NCBI GenBank assembly: GCA_024195585.1
Contig: SWBL01000013.1
Span: 218,247 to 282,246, forward strand
Source of the DNA: Aureobasidium sp. EXF-3400
Lineage: Eukaryota > Ascomycota > Dothideomycetes > Dothideales > Saccotheciaceae
DNA length: 64,000 nt
Direction of reading: 5' to 3'
Both the position numbers and the translations under genes were made by a program. Numbering within the stretch: the first letter of the stretch is position 1; every line of letters begins with the position of its first letter. Shown here piece after piece: positions 30,050 to 41,133 of this stretch. The notes beneath the pieces are model-generated. The model made no database searches. It had not been told where the DNA came from and was given only the letters and a program-made list of their open reading frames with translations.

Positions 30050-30997
30050 ATGGACGACCCTCCGTTGGCTTCGCTTTCTTTGACTCACGTCCATTATGTG
30101 AGATGCTGCATGCTCCTGCCCGACTGACACAAAGCAGCTAACCTTTCGTCTCAGAATCCCAATGATCCAATTGCACATGCCTGTGCCTTTCTGGCCCTTG
30201 TACCCCAGGCTCTGTGCATCACATATGCCACTTTGATATGGAGCACCCGCGAGGCAGAGGTCGCCCTCATGTTTGCTGGTCAATTGGCTTGTGAAGCTCT
30301 CAATTGGGTCCTCAAACGCACCATTCGTGAAGAGAGACCACATCGTAAGCACTCCCTCCCTCGATCCTCCCTGGAAGTGACCTATAGAAAGTTACAATAC
30401 TACCAGGAAGCAGGACAGCGCCCACTGAGAGGCGACAATGTTATCGGCTCTCTCTAGACACGCCCCTGCTTCCTAATAGTATTATGCATTTCTACAGCTA
30501 CTCGTGTTACATACCCCAGTACTGACTCTGCCTCTTCTGCAGGTCTGACTGGCAAGGGCTACGGCATGCCCTCATCGCACGCTCAATTCGTTTCGTACTT
30601 CGCAGTTTCTCTGACCTTCTTCCTCCTCTTGCGACACAACCCTCACGCTCCCAATGCCTCGACCACCCACATCCCAACTTCCACATTCGAGAGACTTGCC
30701 TTGTCTGCCCTGGTTATCGCCGGTGCTGCTGCTGTCGCCCAGAGCAGAATATACCTCAACTACCACACTGAAAGACAAATCCTGGTTGGTTGCATTATGG
30801 GCGCGCTTTTTGCCGTCTTCTGGTATCTGTTCACAGCATACTTGCGCCGTTCGGGCTGGTTGGATTGGGTATTGGACACCTCAATTGCCAAATTCTTTCG
30901 CATACGAGATCTGGTCGTCAATGAGGATCTAGTCGATGCTGGTTGGGAGAGATGGCAGCAGCGTAGAAGCAAGAGAAGCGAGCAAAAATCCAGATAG
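30050..30997 (+). CDS. CAX4: dolichyl-diphosphate phosphatase (Cax4/Cwh8-type PAP2)
   Basis: Exons 30050-30097, 30155-30344 and 30543-30997, 230 residues. Introns are 57 nt and 198 nt; the second holds a foldback element. The protein begins MDDPPLASLSLTHVHYNPND. Several TM segments carry the three PAP2 phosphatase motifs: KRTIREERP, PSSHAQF and SRIYLNYHTERQ. The enzyme works at the ER membrane to recycle dolichyl diphosphate released by oligosaccharyltransferase. Codons across both splice sites are restored (Tyr-Asn and His-Arg-Leu-Thr), and R of the first motif is followed directly by LTGKGYGMPSSH, as in homologues. Confidence 0.9.
30366..30520 (+). mobile_element. MITE-like foldback element, copy 2 (in CAX4 intron 2)
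   Basis: The left arm (CCCTGGAAGTGACC ... GTTACAATACT) pairs with the right arm (AGTATTATGCATTTCTACAG ... GTTACATACCCC). Without the element the host intron would be about 45 nt, the usual size here, and its own donor (GTAAGC) and branch/acceptor (CTGAC ... GCAG) lie outside the element. Confidence 0.75.
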
Positions 30998-31691
30998 ATG
31001 TCCATATCGACCGTCAACATACACTCTACCAATGTGCTACAGTCTGCAACTTTTGCTGCAGCAGAAAGAAACAATCATCTTCACGGGCAGAGGCGTGGCC
31101 ATAGAGAGTCGATAAGATGTCGTTTCTCAGCGGGCGCTGTCCTGTTTCCTAATGGTATTATGTGTTTGTATAGTTGCACGGGCAGAACAGCGAAGAATTT
31201 TCTGATCCTTCAGGGCGACTACGCCTTACTGCTGTCTAGACACTGAGGCTTTGGAGGAGGATTGGCGCAGTCCACCAATCAGGGAGAATAATTGTGTCTT
31301 CATCCGCGCCCATGGGGCCCGACATCGCGTTTTAGTCGGCCGTTCAGATGTATGCAAGAGCCAACAACTCCACAGTGCCCGCATTTTCTCAAAAGATGTC
31401 CATCACGTGTAGCTCTTTCGGCAATCCAATGCAACCTACGGGCACACACGGCTGGACTAATCGACATCCTTCGGGTATAAAGAAGACTCACGCAGTCTGT
31501 CCAGCTTGCAACTGTTCCTCGTCTTGTTGCTGTGCTCTTCGTCCCTCGCTGCTTCCGTCTCTGCCCTCATAGCCGTAAACTTTCCTTATCGTTATCGGAC
31601 CCTTTCCTCACCACTTACTCGAACGCCGCCGTGCATCGGAACCAATCACAGCCTTGATTCTTCAATTTTTCTCCCTCTTCCTCTCTCCAAA
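30998..31691. other. intergenic stretch with foldback element
   Basis: CAX4 3' flank, foldback copy 3, then the upstream region of the adenylosuccinate lyase locus with pyrimidine-rich sequence before its ATG. Confidence 0.6.
31023..31185 (+). mobile_element. MITE-like foldback element, copy 3
   Basis: The left arm, TGTGCTACAGTCTGCAAC followed by AAACAATCATCTT, matches the family. The centre, CAGAGGCGTGGCCATAGAGA, is very close to copy 1. The right arm (GGTATTATGTGTTTGTATAG) is more diverged. Confidence 0.65.
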
Positions 31692-33045
31692 ATGTCCAGC
31701 TTCAGCGTCCCAACTCTCGCATCACAATACAAGATGGCTTCTGATCACTCTTCGCCGTACGACACCTTCAGACATCCTCTGGAGCTGCGCTATGCAAGTG
31801 CGTAAAATCTTTACCCCGCCAAGACCGATTGAATCATCAATGATGCCCTTCCACACGGCCAATTGATCGCGCCAGCAAACACAAGCATGGTATACTGATT
31901 CAATGGCCGCACTACAGGCAAGGAGATGAAGCATCTCTTCTCTCCCCGCATGCGTGTCAGCACCTGGAGACAGTTGTGGATCTGGCTCGCCGAGTCTCAG
32001 AAGGAGCTCGGTCTTTCCATCTCTGATGAGGCCATCAACCAGATGAAGGTCAACCAGATTGTCCAAGATGATGAGTTCAAGATTGCCGCCAAGGAGGAGG
32101 AGAGAAGAAGGTTAGTACTTGCATCGTCTGTGATTTTCAAAATCTGGCATTTGTGACGTATCTCGTGCTACATGCGTGGATTTCACGTGTTTCCAGCAAT
32201 TGTGTTTGCTGTTGGCAGTTTTACAACACATGTTCTGTTCGTTTCGTTGTGGAATCTCGGACTCTGACTTTCTCTATCAGACACGATGTTATGGCTTGGG
32301 TTCACACATACGGTCTCTGCGCTCCCGCCGCTGCCGGCATCATCCACTGGGGTGCTACCTCATGCTACGTTACTGACAATGCTACCAGATCGGCTCTTCC
32401 GCCATGGCTTACAAGCGTAACCCCATGAGATCCGAGCGTTTGACCTCTCTTGGTCGTCGTCTTGCGAACCTCCACGCTGACTTCATCTCCACCTACGCCT
32501 CGCAATGGATGGAGCGTACACTCGACGACTCTGCTATCCGTCGTATTGACATCCCTGAGATGTACCTGTGCGCTGATGCTTTGCTCATTCTCATGAACAA
32601 CATCTTCAGCGGTCTTGTCGTTTACCCCAAGCGCATCGAGAACCGTATCCTTGAGGAGCTTCCCTTCATGGCCACGTAAGTTTTGTTTTCCAATACATTT
32701 TGATTGTTGCTAATCCATAACAGTGAGAACATCATCATGGCTCTCGTCAAGAAGGGCATCTCTCGCCAGGATGCTCACGAGGAGATCCGCGTTCTCTCTC
32801 ACCAAGCCTCGGCTTCGGTCAAGCTGGAGGGTAAGCACAACGACCTCATTGAGCGTATTCGTGCGACACCATTCTTCGAGCCCATTCTCGGAGAGCTCGA
32901 CGCTCTGCTCGATCCCTCCACCTTCACTGGCCGTGCTCCTCAGCAGGTCGAGAAGTTCTGTGGACCCAACGGTGATGTCGAGAAGGCCCTCGCCAAGTTC
33001 CGCGCTGAGGGTATCGAGGAGAAGGTTGGTGACATCATCCTTTAG
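31692..33045 (+). pseudogene. ADE13: adenylosuccinate lyase locus with internal deletion and frameshift
   Basis: Exons 31692-31797, 31918-32110, 32281-32675 and 32724-33045 have good splice sites and encode typical Ade13 ends: [32 protein letters not shown] and [16 protein letters not shown] at the start, and [34 protein letters not shown] and [14 protein letters not shown] at the end. Near 32384-32386, TDNAT runs straight into [12 protein letters not shown]. In the family about 175 residues lie between these points, including the THYQPAQ catalytic segment. The two parts are also in different frames (offset of one base), so translation reaches a stop at 32426. The enzyme would cleave SAICAR and adenylosuccinate in purine synthesis. 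This copy should be inactive, unless the deletion is an assembly error. Confidence 0.85.
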
Positions 33046-33815
33046 ATGTGTCTCTTTTATGATAAGGATTGTTTTACATGCTACGAGACGTCGAGATGAT
33101 TCGGGAGGTTTGCACAAAAAAGTCACGGTAGATATATTATAGTAAAAAGTCACCCAAGTACCTAATTATGATCACTTTGTATTTGTTCAAGACTGTACTG
33201 GTTTTGACCGACCTCTGTCTCATGGTAACACATGGTCATTGTAGACTATCACCACAATACATGATACGAATGGGTTTCTTGCGGGCATGTACCTGGTCAT
33301 TTCTTTTTTTTATTTGCGGGAAAATAAATCGGCGTCACGCTAGAGCGCGTGACGAAAGCTTGGCGCGCATCGAAGTCTCAAGGCTGCGACAATCAAATCA
33401 ACCCATCTTCAATCTCATCATCATCACAATCATCTTGCTCGTCTTCTGATGCGGCACCGACGACTTGTACACCATTCTTGAGTGATCTTCGGCATCTGTA
33501 AACCAGAGTTGAAGGGTGTCACAAGCCGCTGGGCTGTCTTGCTTGTTGATTCTCGCGCTCTACCGTCTGCACTGGCGACCCGCTTACCGCTTATACTTCA
33601 GCTCACGCTAGAAGGGTCAAGCAGGGAACTGGGTGGTTACGGAGGGGTTTGAATCTTCGAGATTAGAAGCTTGTAAGTCACTTCATATCATATCGAGTCA
33701 GGGCTGCTCGAGACGTCTAATCGAAGCCCGGGTGGGAGGGATCTCGTTTTGTCGAGGGCCGCATTGGTATTGATCCCCTTGCAAGTCGAACTGATTGTTG
33801 CAGGACAAGTCCAGA
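33046..33815. other. intergenic stretch
   Basis: 3' flank of ADE13 and upstream region of the next gene, with a T-rich tract near 33300. No gene recognised. Confidence 0.5.
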
Positions 33816-35633
33816 ATGCCTAAGGGGAAGCGATCCGCCCGAGCCTCGTGGCTGTTCCGCAACAAACCAGCTGTAGCCTCAGCCCACAATACCTTTGGCC
33901 GCTTCAACGTCTCGATCAACTACGATGAGTCCAAATCTGAAGGCTCCATCGTCATCCAACATGCTGTGCACCTCGAAGACTTCTCTTCCGAACAGACTCT
34001 TGACCTTGTCTTGCGACCCGAAAGCATAGTCTCATGTGAACTTTGTCTTGACAATCAGAACCATAGACTGCCTCCAGAAGTGCTCAACTTGATACCAACA
34101 AACCGTAACGACATATTGAGTCTGTCATTGACTATGCATGCTCCTGGTACTGTCATCTGCCCTACAGCGCCTCTTCCCTTGTCATTCGTGTCGACCAGCT
34201 TTGGACAGCAATTCGCCGCGTTTTCTCACCTGTGTCAAACAACACAGCTACAAATATATCTTGGCAGAGATCAACTTCAGTCAGAACACCGCCAGCGCCT
34301 TGAGCGGTTCGCTTCTGCCATCACCCAGCGCAGACTCAGAGCGAACCCCATCGACCTTCGAAGCCTTGGTGGCGGTGGTGGAAAGCAAGAGACAACATGG
34401 GACCATATACATCCGCCTCCGGTGGAGGAACAACAGGCAGACTTTGGTGCCTCAAGAAAACGAAGCCGTGATGGTGAGTCTCTACAGTTTCGTTTCTCTC
34501 CATATGCTAGAGTATGTCACTTGTGTAGCTATAACAATGTACAAACATTTTCAGATCAGAAGAGCAACCAGGGAAAGCCCAATATTCCATTACCTCTCTG
34601 TGGGCACTAGCCCGTTCTCAAAGACTGCTGTGCATTTTTATAGCTACACGAGTTGCATACTTGTATCAGCATGCGTGGATGTTGGGTTCTTATAGACAAA
34701 CTCTGACCATACTATCTAGACTCGAACAGCCAACAACAATCAGAAGAGCCGTGCACAAAGATACAAAAGTTCTTCTGGGATATGGTCCCACCTGGTTCAC
34801 CCACTGAAGTAAATACACCAAGTTCACGGCATGTCACTCCTACTCTCATCACCGGCAACACCCTTGATGCCAAATTAATGCATCCCTTCGTTTCTCCAAC
34901 AACTGGTAGAAGACCTGGAGATGAGCCATGTCAGTCCATGACAGGTGACACCAGGCACAACAAAGAGAGAAAACCAGGCTCACGAGCCTACACGCCTCTC
35001 CCTGCATATCCAGCAGGGCTTGAGAATACCTGCACGCCATCACCTGCACTCGAAAAGACAAGCTCACCTGCTTGGGGATCTAGTATAGAGATGAAACCTA
35101 CGTTCCTTCCTCAGTCTGCGAATAATTGCTCTGCTCTTCCACCAGAGCTTACACAGGTCTTGGGCAGTATGCTTCAACAAATGTTACCCAACATTATCCA
35201 AGGAGCTTTTTCATCCATCCTAGCACCATTAATAGATGCCCGTCTCGAAGCACTAGTGACCCAAAAGATGGAAACCCTAGTCCAAGAAAAACTACCCCAA
35301 CTCACCCAACACGCTCTCCAACAAAACATGGACAGATTCATCGATGACCTCGAAGACGGACACAAAAGAGCAGAAGTCGAAATTGGAGAGACTGTTGGCG
35401 AAGCAAAGGTTGAACTCAACGAAGCACGTGATCGAGGTATTGATGACATTGAGACTTGGGCTCAAGAGCGATTTGAAGATTTTGAGGGTGAGGTTGTGGG
35501 GATTACTAAGGCTGCTGTTGAAGAGCTGGAAGACAAGACCAATGATCTGAAGGAAAGGCTGGACCGCAGATTTCAGAGTCATTGTAGGAAGTTGAGGAGG
35601 GTGCAGAAAAGTGTGAGGAGGAGGTCTATATAG
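33816..35633 (+). CDS. hypothetical fungal protein with C-terminal helical/coiled-coil region
   Basis: Exons 33816-34473 and 34720-35633 are joined over a 246-nt intron (GTGAGT donor, TCTAG acceptor, phase 1) to give 523 residues. I chose the ATG at 33816 (MPKGKRSARASWLF); one seven codons upstream is also in frame. There is a KRSR basic patch near the splice junction, then a Ser/Thr/Pro-rich linker. From about residue 350 on there is a long amphipathic helix region (LTQVLGSMLQQMLPNIIQGA; later EDKTNDLKERLDRRF), ending in a strongly basic tail. This plan suggests a nuclear scaffold or DNA-associated protein, but no domain is recognised. The intron is enlarged by a foldback element. Confidence 0.65.
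34498..34680 (+). mobile_element. MITE-like foldback element, copy 4 (in intron of 33816 gene)
   Basis: The left arm, GAGTATGTCACTTGTGTAGC, pairs with the right arm, TATAGCTACACGAGTTGCAT. The GTGTAGCTATAA core is found in both arms, and the right arm also carries the family's TGTGCATTTTTATAG. One of the clearest copies. Confidence 0.8.
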
Positions 35634-36041
35634 TTTTAGATAATCATCACATCTGCAGAATCTAATATGATCAATAATGAACGCAATACAGATGACTTTG
35701 ATACTTCGGTGTCGACGCTGCATCCTCTTCTGAGTCCAAGTCTGTCTCATGCAGCTTTCGCCGCGCAGCTAGTCAGACAGGTGCTCTGATTCAAGAATTT
35801 GTGCTTTGGCTCGCTTGCAGTATCATGGAGCAACGGAAAATTGAGAAGTTGTGGTCATGAGGCAGAGAATGCGCTTTATGATGGAAGCGCAAGATCGATG
35901 ATATTTCCCGTTTGGGACTAGTTTGGCCAACCATCTTCTCCTTGTGCCAGCAATAATAAGCAGTTGTTGTCTTCTAAAACTGACAACTATTACAGATTTT
36001 GATCACTACTGATTCTCGGACGCAGGACTCGCATATAGCTG
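35634..36041. other. intergenic stretch
   Basis: About 400 bp between two plus-strand genes. Nothing recognised. Confidence 0.5.
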
Positions 36042-37193
36042 ATGGCTCCACAAATTTACTGTCATATCTGTGGCGGCCCCTTCTTGGAAAACAACGACAC
36101 CTGGTTAGGTCAAGCCGTTGTGCTGAGCACAGGACACCAGACACAGAATGCTATCGAGATTGACGACTTTTGGCCTTTCGCGCTGGATCAAAACGGATAT
36201 CATCTGAACCAGCAAGCGTCTGAAGAGGCTGACAGAGTTCTGCTTCGCTTCAACTCAGTCTACGATTGTGACAATGGCACTTTCCAATTGTTGGAATGGA
36301 ACGAGAGTGTCAAACCGAGCATTCCTGACCATCTATCCAGTCACCCCAGAGGTGGCTCGTTGTATGTTGCTGTTCACAATGTTTGCTTGCAACTCGCCGA
36401 TCGCTTCATGGACACCGCGTCAACTATGGAAAGAGCCGTAACGAGCACTACCTCTGGCAGAATCACTTCGGAGCTACAGCTTTGGGAAGTTTTGTGCCGA
36501 CGAGTGGACCAGTTCGGGCGTGATACAATGGCCAATGAGCCTCACAACTTTTTCCTGCCACCCCACAGTCACTCCAGCATGCCATGGGAACAAGAGTATG
36601 ATCCAGGCGAGTTTTCTTTCCTGGATCCTTCGGTATGTGCTATTGCTTGTTAGATGTTAGTTGATCTGTGCTAATGATGAGAGATCCATGCTCTACTAAT
36701 GGCGAACCCTCTGGACATCCCAAACATCACGCAATCCATACTGGAGGATCTCAAGGCCATCCCTGATACTGAACCACGTCCACACGAAACACAGGATGAG
36801 TCGTGTGAGTCACTTGTCAACTCAAGAGCTCACCCTTGGCTATGGGACCTAGACACTGGCTCTATACGCGCCAAACAAACGTCAGATCGTTGGGGTTGGG
36901 AGTCTTTGCTTCGCTCGCTTTCGCAACCCGACATCCATATGCCCAGTAAAGAGTCGCTGCAAATTCCACTCTCGCTTCGCAACCGTCGAAGGATCTGGCG
37001 AATTCTTGAAGAAGCCAGAGTGAATGATCTACCAGTCACGCGCAATCAAGGCCCCCCTTGGGCACAAGTTCCCCATAACATCGGAAACTCCTCGACCTCA
37101 CCCTGTTCCACGTCCACCTCCTCCATCTCATGTCTCAGAGCAGCAGAAGCCAGTTTTCCGAAAGCGACTACCCCCAAGAATCATGAAACGTGA
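36042..37193 (+). CDS. fungus-specific CxxCGGPF-motif hypothetical protein
   Basis: Exons 36042-36632 and 36684-37193 are joined over a 51-nt intron (GTATGT donor, CTAAT branch site, AGAG acceptor, phase 0) to give about 366 residues. The start MAPQIYCHICGGPF is a Cys-pair motif common at the N-terminus of a large family of Pezizomycotina proteins, many with an F-box further in. Here the region after the junction (IHALLMANPLDIPNI) is only weakly F-box-like. Near the C-terminus a second frame opens (37024-37287, containing PVFRKRLPPRIMKRDG), so a missed intron or a frameshift may alter the true end. Function unknown. Confidence 0.55.
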
Positions 37194-37287
37194 TGGCATA
37201 CTCCTGAGATTCCCTGCACATGAGCCAGGCCTCGTAGGATTTGGCGATATCCGCATACTAGGCTTTCCTACACAAGGCTCTTCTTGA

Positions 37288-38323
37288 ACTCAATTCCACC
37301 ATTTCCACAACTTCAGGACAACGGCGGTTCACTGTTTCAGAACGTTGTGAGCAAAGGTGAGTCAGACGATTTGAGAAATCCACCTTTGCTTCTCTTCCAT
37401 CTCAACATGGCCACTTCTGTACTGTTGGCAGTTTGACCAGCTGCAAGTGAGTACGTTTCTACACACCAGTCAGACAGATGGCTTTGAACAACTCAGAGCT
37501 TTCACACCACACTCTCATGCTAGTCAATGCGGCCAAGGGGTAGTTAGCGAACACGAACTCAGGTCAAAGGGAAGTACCACTAAAGTAATGCTTTGTTAAT
37601 GCATGGAAGTTGCACACTTATGCAAACTGCGATCGTCATTCTTGGCAAGTGTCGATGCTATTTTTGTTGCAGATCAAACACACAACGTTCATCTCTACCA
37701 TGCTGGGCAGCATGGGAACGACCCATGTCTACGTGGATATATTCATTGTTCGCAGATCCGCATCTTCTTCCTTGTCAACCGCTCGTGCTGTGTTTGGACC
37801 TTGCCTCCTCTTCGACGAGTCGCTTCTTGATACCCATCTAGTAACATCGAGTAACTACACATCAAGCACCAGCAGCGTGACTGCAGCCACTTGAACTCAA
37901 TGCTGGCTTCAGGTATATTGGCTGTCTGCACGTATTGACACGTTTTTAGTCGTTGCAAGTAGAGCACAATTGCACGTAGCGGTTCTAAACTTTCAGGCCT
38001 TTTTTGTATTCCTTGTTCCAGATTCAGCAAATCACACTTGCAGCTGAATTTTGTCAGGGATGACAACTGACTAGAGCGGAGCGGTGGTATGTGATAAACA
38101 CAATATTCTTGAGCGATCACCAGAGATGCCTGCTTGCTGTTTCAGCACAACTCGTATCGATGGTCACTGACATCAGAAAACGTGACGTCGGTCAGATTGC
38201 AACGCGGAGCAGGAACGATCAAGGCATATATATGCATTGGTTCCTGCTCTTTCCAGACTGTCATCTTCTCCAAACAAACAATCAATCTCACTTTTCATCC
38301 CGAAATCTTACACCAACGTCAGA
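37288..38323. other. intergenic stretch
   Basis: 1 kb upstream of the PhiA-like gene. Only small ORFs; a TATA-like box lies near its 3' end. Confidence 0.5.
38227..38233 (+). promoter_or_regulatory. TATA-like box of PhiA-like gene
   Basis: TATATAT lies 91 bp upstream of the ATG at 38324, as in many highly expressed fungal genes. Assigned by position and sequence only. Confidence 0.4.
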
Positions 38324-38878
38324 ATGAAGGCCACTACCATCTTCAGCACACTCGCTGCAGTCCTTCCTGCTTTTGCAGTACCACATGCTCGCTCTACCGG
38401 AGAGTCCTTTGGCGGTCTAGCCATCCACTCCGGCTCCCCTGTCCACCTCTCTGCCATCAACGCAAACGGCAACTCCTTCTGGCTCAACAAGGAGACTTCC
38501 TCCTACTGCCCCAACACCACCGTCACATCCTGTCCCGAGGGTAAATACACATACTTCGAGGGCGGCAACAATACACTCTCCCTCAACGTCGAGGTCCCCG
38601 GCGGTCAACGCGTCTACGTCGCTCAAGATGGCAGTCTGGGCTACACCATTCCCCACGGCAGTGTTAGCGGCAGCCAGAATGTCAGCTACACTGGTTTCAA
38701 CTTGAGGGACAGTGGTATCCACTTGCAGTACAAGGGTGCTGATTGGATTGCTGTGCCTATTGGTAGTGCTTACAAGGTTTACGCTGCTGTGGCTGAGAAT
38801 GCTCCTCAGAATGGCACTAGCTTTGCTTTCAGAGTGGGGTCTGTTAATGCTACTTTTGGTGCTTGGGAGTACCTGTGA
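38324..38878 (+). CDS. phiA: secreted PhiA-like cell wall protein
   Basis: 184 residues from the ATG at 38324; an upstream in-frame ATG lies before the TATA-proximal region and is unlikely to be used. A signal peptide is clear (MKATTIFSTLAAVLPAFAVP). The mature part has SFGGLAIHSGSPVHLSAIN, SSYCPNTTVTSCPEG, VEVPGGQRVYVAQDGSLGYT and NATFGAWEYL. These match the plan of Aspergillus PhiA and related IgE-reactive secreted proteins, which are abundant in phialide and conidial walls. Several NxS/T sites suggest N-glycosylation. The two Cys residues (SYC and SCP) probably form a disulphide. Single exon. Confidence 0.78.
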   Translation: MKATTIFSTLAAVLPAFAVPHARSTGESFGGLAIHSGSPVHLSAINANGNSFWLNKETSSYCPNTTVTSCPEGKYTYFEGGNNTLSLNVEVPGGQRVYVAQDGSLGYTIPHGSVSGSQNVSYTGFNLRDSGIHLQYKGADWIAVPIGSAYKVYAAVAENAPQNGTSFAFRVGSVNATFGAWEYL

Positions 38879-39468
38879 AGCAGTTTTTGTTGGAGGAACA
38901 AGGTCTCGTAGATGAAAGCATCCGTCATGTAGCATAGACTTGTCAACGAAAACGAATCCATTTCGACATCACTTGCAATGATACTAAATACAACCCATCG
39001 AATGACCATTCGACGTTGAATCAAATACATTTACAAAGCTTTCAAGTAGATTTCATCATTTGTAGTCTTGCTTTTGCACGTTGTACATTCTGCCGATGGC
39101 GGGTCCTGAACCAACGATCTGACCAAACTGGTTGAAGCCGTGCCTTCGGTTGCTCGAAAGGTTCAACTTTGTCAGCACTACCACAATCTCCCATGTTTTG
39201 ATTCTTCAATGGCTTCATGTACAATTGCTCTCTTAGAACAATACTATCGTCAGACTCCAAGCATAAGAACATTTAAGAAGCAGCTACTCAAACCAGGATA
39301 ATCCTGTTCATCTATCTCAAACGCCAACCCTTTCCGCCAAGCCAGACTTCACCACCAAAAAAAAAAAAAGAGAACCGAAGCAAATTTGCAAACTTCCCAC
39401 CCGCTGTGTGAGTTATTGCAACACACGAACAAAAAGACAAAAAGAAAGTCAAATGAATGTATAGGAAT
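38879..39468. other. intergenic stretch
   Basis: 3' flank of the PhiA-like gene and the region before the tRNA 3' end, including a 13-base A tract near 39359. Confidence 0.5.
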
Positions 39469-39558
39469 AGCCGAAGGCGGGGCTCGAACCCGCGACCTTG
39501 AGGTTGTACTTTATCAGACGATAAGAGCCACACGCTCTACCGATTGAGCTACCCCGGC
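39469..39558 (-). tRNA. tRNA-Lys(CUU) with intron
   Basis: The acceptor arms GCCGGGG and CTTCGGC pair with two G-U pairs. The D arm starts TAGCTCAATCGGTAGAGC, the anticodon loop reads CTCTTA with anticodon CTT, and the T arm is GCGGG-TTCGAGC-CCCGC. A 17-nt intron after position 37 brings the length from 73 to 90 nt. The anticodon stem TGTGG/CCTCA has one T-T mismatch. Confidence 0.88.
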
Positions 39559-40503
39559 AGGTCTGATTGATCAAGTTGTGTGACACAACTGGCTCGTTGA
39601 CTTGTGGTGTGCTGGCGGCTTGATCAGTATATATACTTGATATCGGAGGGCTCACAGAGTATCATTGACTCGATCAACATCGTGCGATGGATCGGCGGGT
39701 TCTGCCTCAGGTCTATACTGTTATCGTCATTGATGGAAGTTACAGCTGTAACCGAGCTGAAATCGAGTCTTGGCTGAGCAATTTGTATATCACGTTCATG
39801 TGGCACTGTTGTCCTGTCAGATCCATAGAGTATGAATGCAGGTTTGCGTGGCACCGAGTGATTGATACTAAGATGTCAATAAGACAGCATATATGAGCCT
39901 ATAGACCGATAGCTGGATTGTGAACGTTCAAGGATATGTCAATGTATATTTCGGTGGCAGAGATAGATTCCATGTCTTCAGGTTTGACGTCGGCGCTGCT
40001 GTGATATTGTTGACCAGGGTCATACCATTGACAGCACTACTGCGCGAAAAGGAGAAATGTTGGAGCATGCAGAGTCAGCAATCTTGATTCGAAAGAGTCA
40101 ACCAACTCAACCTACGAACCAATGCTTGCCCCAGGAGTTCTAACAGTAGGTAGCCGTCAGCTCGGAATGAGTTTGCTAAATAGCCACGACAACACAAAGA
40201 TTGCGATTGGAAAAATTTGAGCAGGCAATTTCAGGCTTCACACAAGAATTTGCGACTCTTTCGCATTCAATCTCGACCATTTGCAAAGAGCACAAGACAC
40301 AATTGAATACCATCATAATGCTCGCATCTAATGCGGTCGAATGCCTTGCCCGCCAATAATATCGCGTTTCAGGCTTCAAAAGCCAAAAATCACCAAACTT
40401 TCATCCTTGAGCAATCATCTTTCTCGCATCTTTTCACCCACTTCCTAGACACTATGAGGGGTGCAAAAAGAAAGTGTACAGGCTCTCGAAAGAGCAAAAG
40501 ACA
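39559..40503. other. intergenic stretch between tRNA genes
   Basis: About 950 bp with no convincing ORF and no recognised repeat. Confidence 0.5.
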
Positions 40504-40584
40504 CGACGCCTGCAGGACTCGAACCTGCGCTCCCGAAGGAAATAGATTTCTAGTCTATCGCTATAACCACTCAGCCAAAGCGCC
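40504..40584 (-). tRNA. tRNA-Ser(AGA)
   Basis: The acceptor GGCGCTT pairs with AGGCGTC. The anticodon stem ATAGA/TCTAT encloses CTAGAAA, so the anticodon is AGA. A long variable arm (CCTTCGGGAG) marks a class II serine tRNA. The T arm is GCAGG-TTCGAGT-CCTGC. No intron. Confidence 0.95.
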
Positions 40585-41133
40585 ATTAGAAGGGGCTCGA
40601 TTCAGACGAATCAGAGCTCGATTGATGGAGGAGAATAAAACATAAACAATTATATAGCAAACAAATGGAGAGGAGCTTTGATGAAAAGCCTCCATCGAGC
40701 ATTGGTCGCGATATCTTGGTCGAAGTCTGATGGGATTTGAAGAATCGGCGAAGCTGCGTGCATTGGTGCAGTGCAAGCGAGACCGCTGCCCGCTGCTCCC
40801 CGTTTCGCAGCTCTCTAACAACCCTGCTGTGTCCAGATCCGAGGCCGGATTGAACGGGGGGTCGTTGCCCCGCATGCCCCACATTGAGGTCTCTTTCTGC
40901 CTCTCTGGGGTAAAAGATGGGCAAGCGACTCTGTACCATGCAGAACGGCAAGTAGAGGAGAGGTTAGGTCCGTACGCCGAGAACTGCGGGTCTGGTGGAT
41001 TGGACCATGGTGTGGGGCCTTGAGCCCTCTTCCTAAGAAGTGTTGATATGAAAGCTGGTGAGACCGCCAGCTGGTGCATACACATCTTTCTTGATCTTTT
41101 CAACCTTGAGAGTGTACCAATCGTGTTTGAACA
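40585..41133. other. intergenic stretch before the FAD monooxygenase
   Basis: Upstream region of the monooxygenase. A 242-codon minus-strand ORF crosses it and the tRNA-Ser, but it has no family signal. Confidence 0.5.
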
